Source: JAVXNW01 sp036645575 (lineage in GTDB: Bacteria; Bacillota; Clostridia; Christensenellales; Aristaeellaceae). From it: a DNA stretch of 22,179 bases. A program made the position numbers and the translations under genes. Below the pieces are notes generated by a model. The model saw only the letters and a list, made by a program, of their open reading frames with translations, did not search any database and was not told the DNA's origin. Below are positions 21,811-22,179 of the stretch, piece after piece; the stretch's first letter is position 1, and every line of letters begins with the position of its first letter. The DNA lies in contig JAVXNW010000044.1 in assembly GCA_036645575.1 (NCBI GenBank), positions 1-22,179 on the forward strand. Reading direction: 5' to 3'.

Positions 21811-22179
21811 CGGCACGATGCCCCACAACCACGCGCCTGCACGGCGGATCGATAGGCGGTGCCGCTCAACAATTGCTTAACACCGCCTATCGCCTCCCCG
21901 AACCCCGCCCCAACCTGCGCCCGCAGGCGCGCTGGCATCCAAGGACCGCCCGGCACTGCGGCGTCGTGCTACGCTCACGCGGGTTATTGAACGCGAAAGG
22001 TGGGCTACTCGCCCCCTTTCACACTATCCCCTCGAGCTGTACGTTCATGCTGTGGCAATCGCGCATAACTCCCTATATTGGGGCGAAGGGCGGGGAGGCG
22101 GGAGACCGCGAGATAGCCCGAGTTCGGTCGGGCGATCTCTTGAGATAGTGACAATGTTCTAGCGCTGCGAGCATTCCTG
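21811..22179. other. Gene-free stretch with several inverted repeats
   Basis: I find no credible coding region on either strand in these 369 bases; open frames are short, lack ribosome binding sites and are rich in Arg/Pro/Ser. The stretch contains separate hairpins: a perfect 12-bp stem CGATAGGCGGTG/CACCGCCTATCG (21850-21861/21881-21892), GAAAGG-t-GGGC/GCCC-CCTTTC (21995-22020) and GAGAT-a-GCCCGA/TCGGGC-g-ATCTC (22110-22139). The window ends before any downstream gene, so its role (terminator, leader of the next gene, non-coding RNA or repeat element) is open. Confidence 0.5.
21850..21892. repeat. Perfect 12-bp inverted repeat after the C39-like gene
   Basis: CGATAGGCGGTG and CACCGCCTATCG are separated by 19 nt containing the palindrome CAATTG. 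It is placed 40 nt after the peptidase stop, so it could act as its terminator, but there is no T tract on either strand. Confidence 0.7.

Overview
The window is GC-rich bacterial DNA (my impression is 60-65% G+C, not computed). Gene content suggests an anaerobic Firmicute of the class Clostridia: a glycyl radical enzyme with its activase, a stand-alone AsrC-like siroheme/ferredoxin protein, a Gram-positive-type pyrimidine-nucleoside phosphorylase, a BMP-family nucleoside ABC importer, a UgtP/MGDG-synthase-like glycosyltransferase, strong AGGAGG-type ribosome binding sites and extended -10 promoters. The species cannot be named from the sequence alone. No tRNA, rRNA, transposase or CRISPR array was found.

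Layout. 174-2166 (minus): a HAD-IIA phosphatase followed by a diacylglycerol-glycosyltransferase-like gene, probably one operon read from a promoter at 2198-2226. 2288-7879 (plus): starting from a divergent promoter, hypoxanthine-DNA glycosylase, pyrimidine-nucleoside phosphorylase and a degenerate CPBP-like membrane protein (both junctions are ATGA overlaps), then an AsrC-like protein and an ABC-F ATPase. 7920-8923: a clean sigma-A promoter, a small two-helix membrane protein, an acidic helical protein and a terminator. 8994-10660: catalase with its own control region. 10771-11196: a YbaN/DUF454 membrane protein that appears to start on a non-canonical AUC codon. 11207-16110: BMP-type substrate-binding protein, a very strong hairpin, then ATPase and two permeases. 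16111-16535: a start-less ORF remnant followed by an orphan HicB-like ribbon-helix-helix protein. 16622-20067: glycyl radical enzyme plus activase (ATGA overlap) and terminator. 20070-20161: a 12-bp tandem repeat. 20234-21810: a TupA-like ATP-grasp protein with a C-terminal zinc ribbon and a C39-like cysteine peptidase. 21811-22179: no gene, but several strong inverted repeats.

How the genes fit together. Nucleoside import (11324-16110) and pyrimidine-nucleoside phosphorolysis (2767-4086) would together feed pentose phosphate and bases into metabolism. Catalase and the inosine-specific glycosylase deal with oxidative or deamination stress. The glycyl radical pair is a self-contained anaerobic lyase/dehydratase system of unassigned substrate. 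The least explained parts are the TupA-zinc-ribbon plus C39 pair, the 12-bp repeat before it, the structured 3' end of the window, and the HicB-like locus with its truncated partner.
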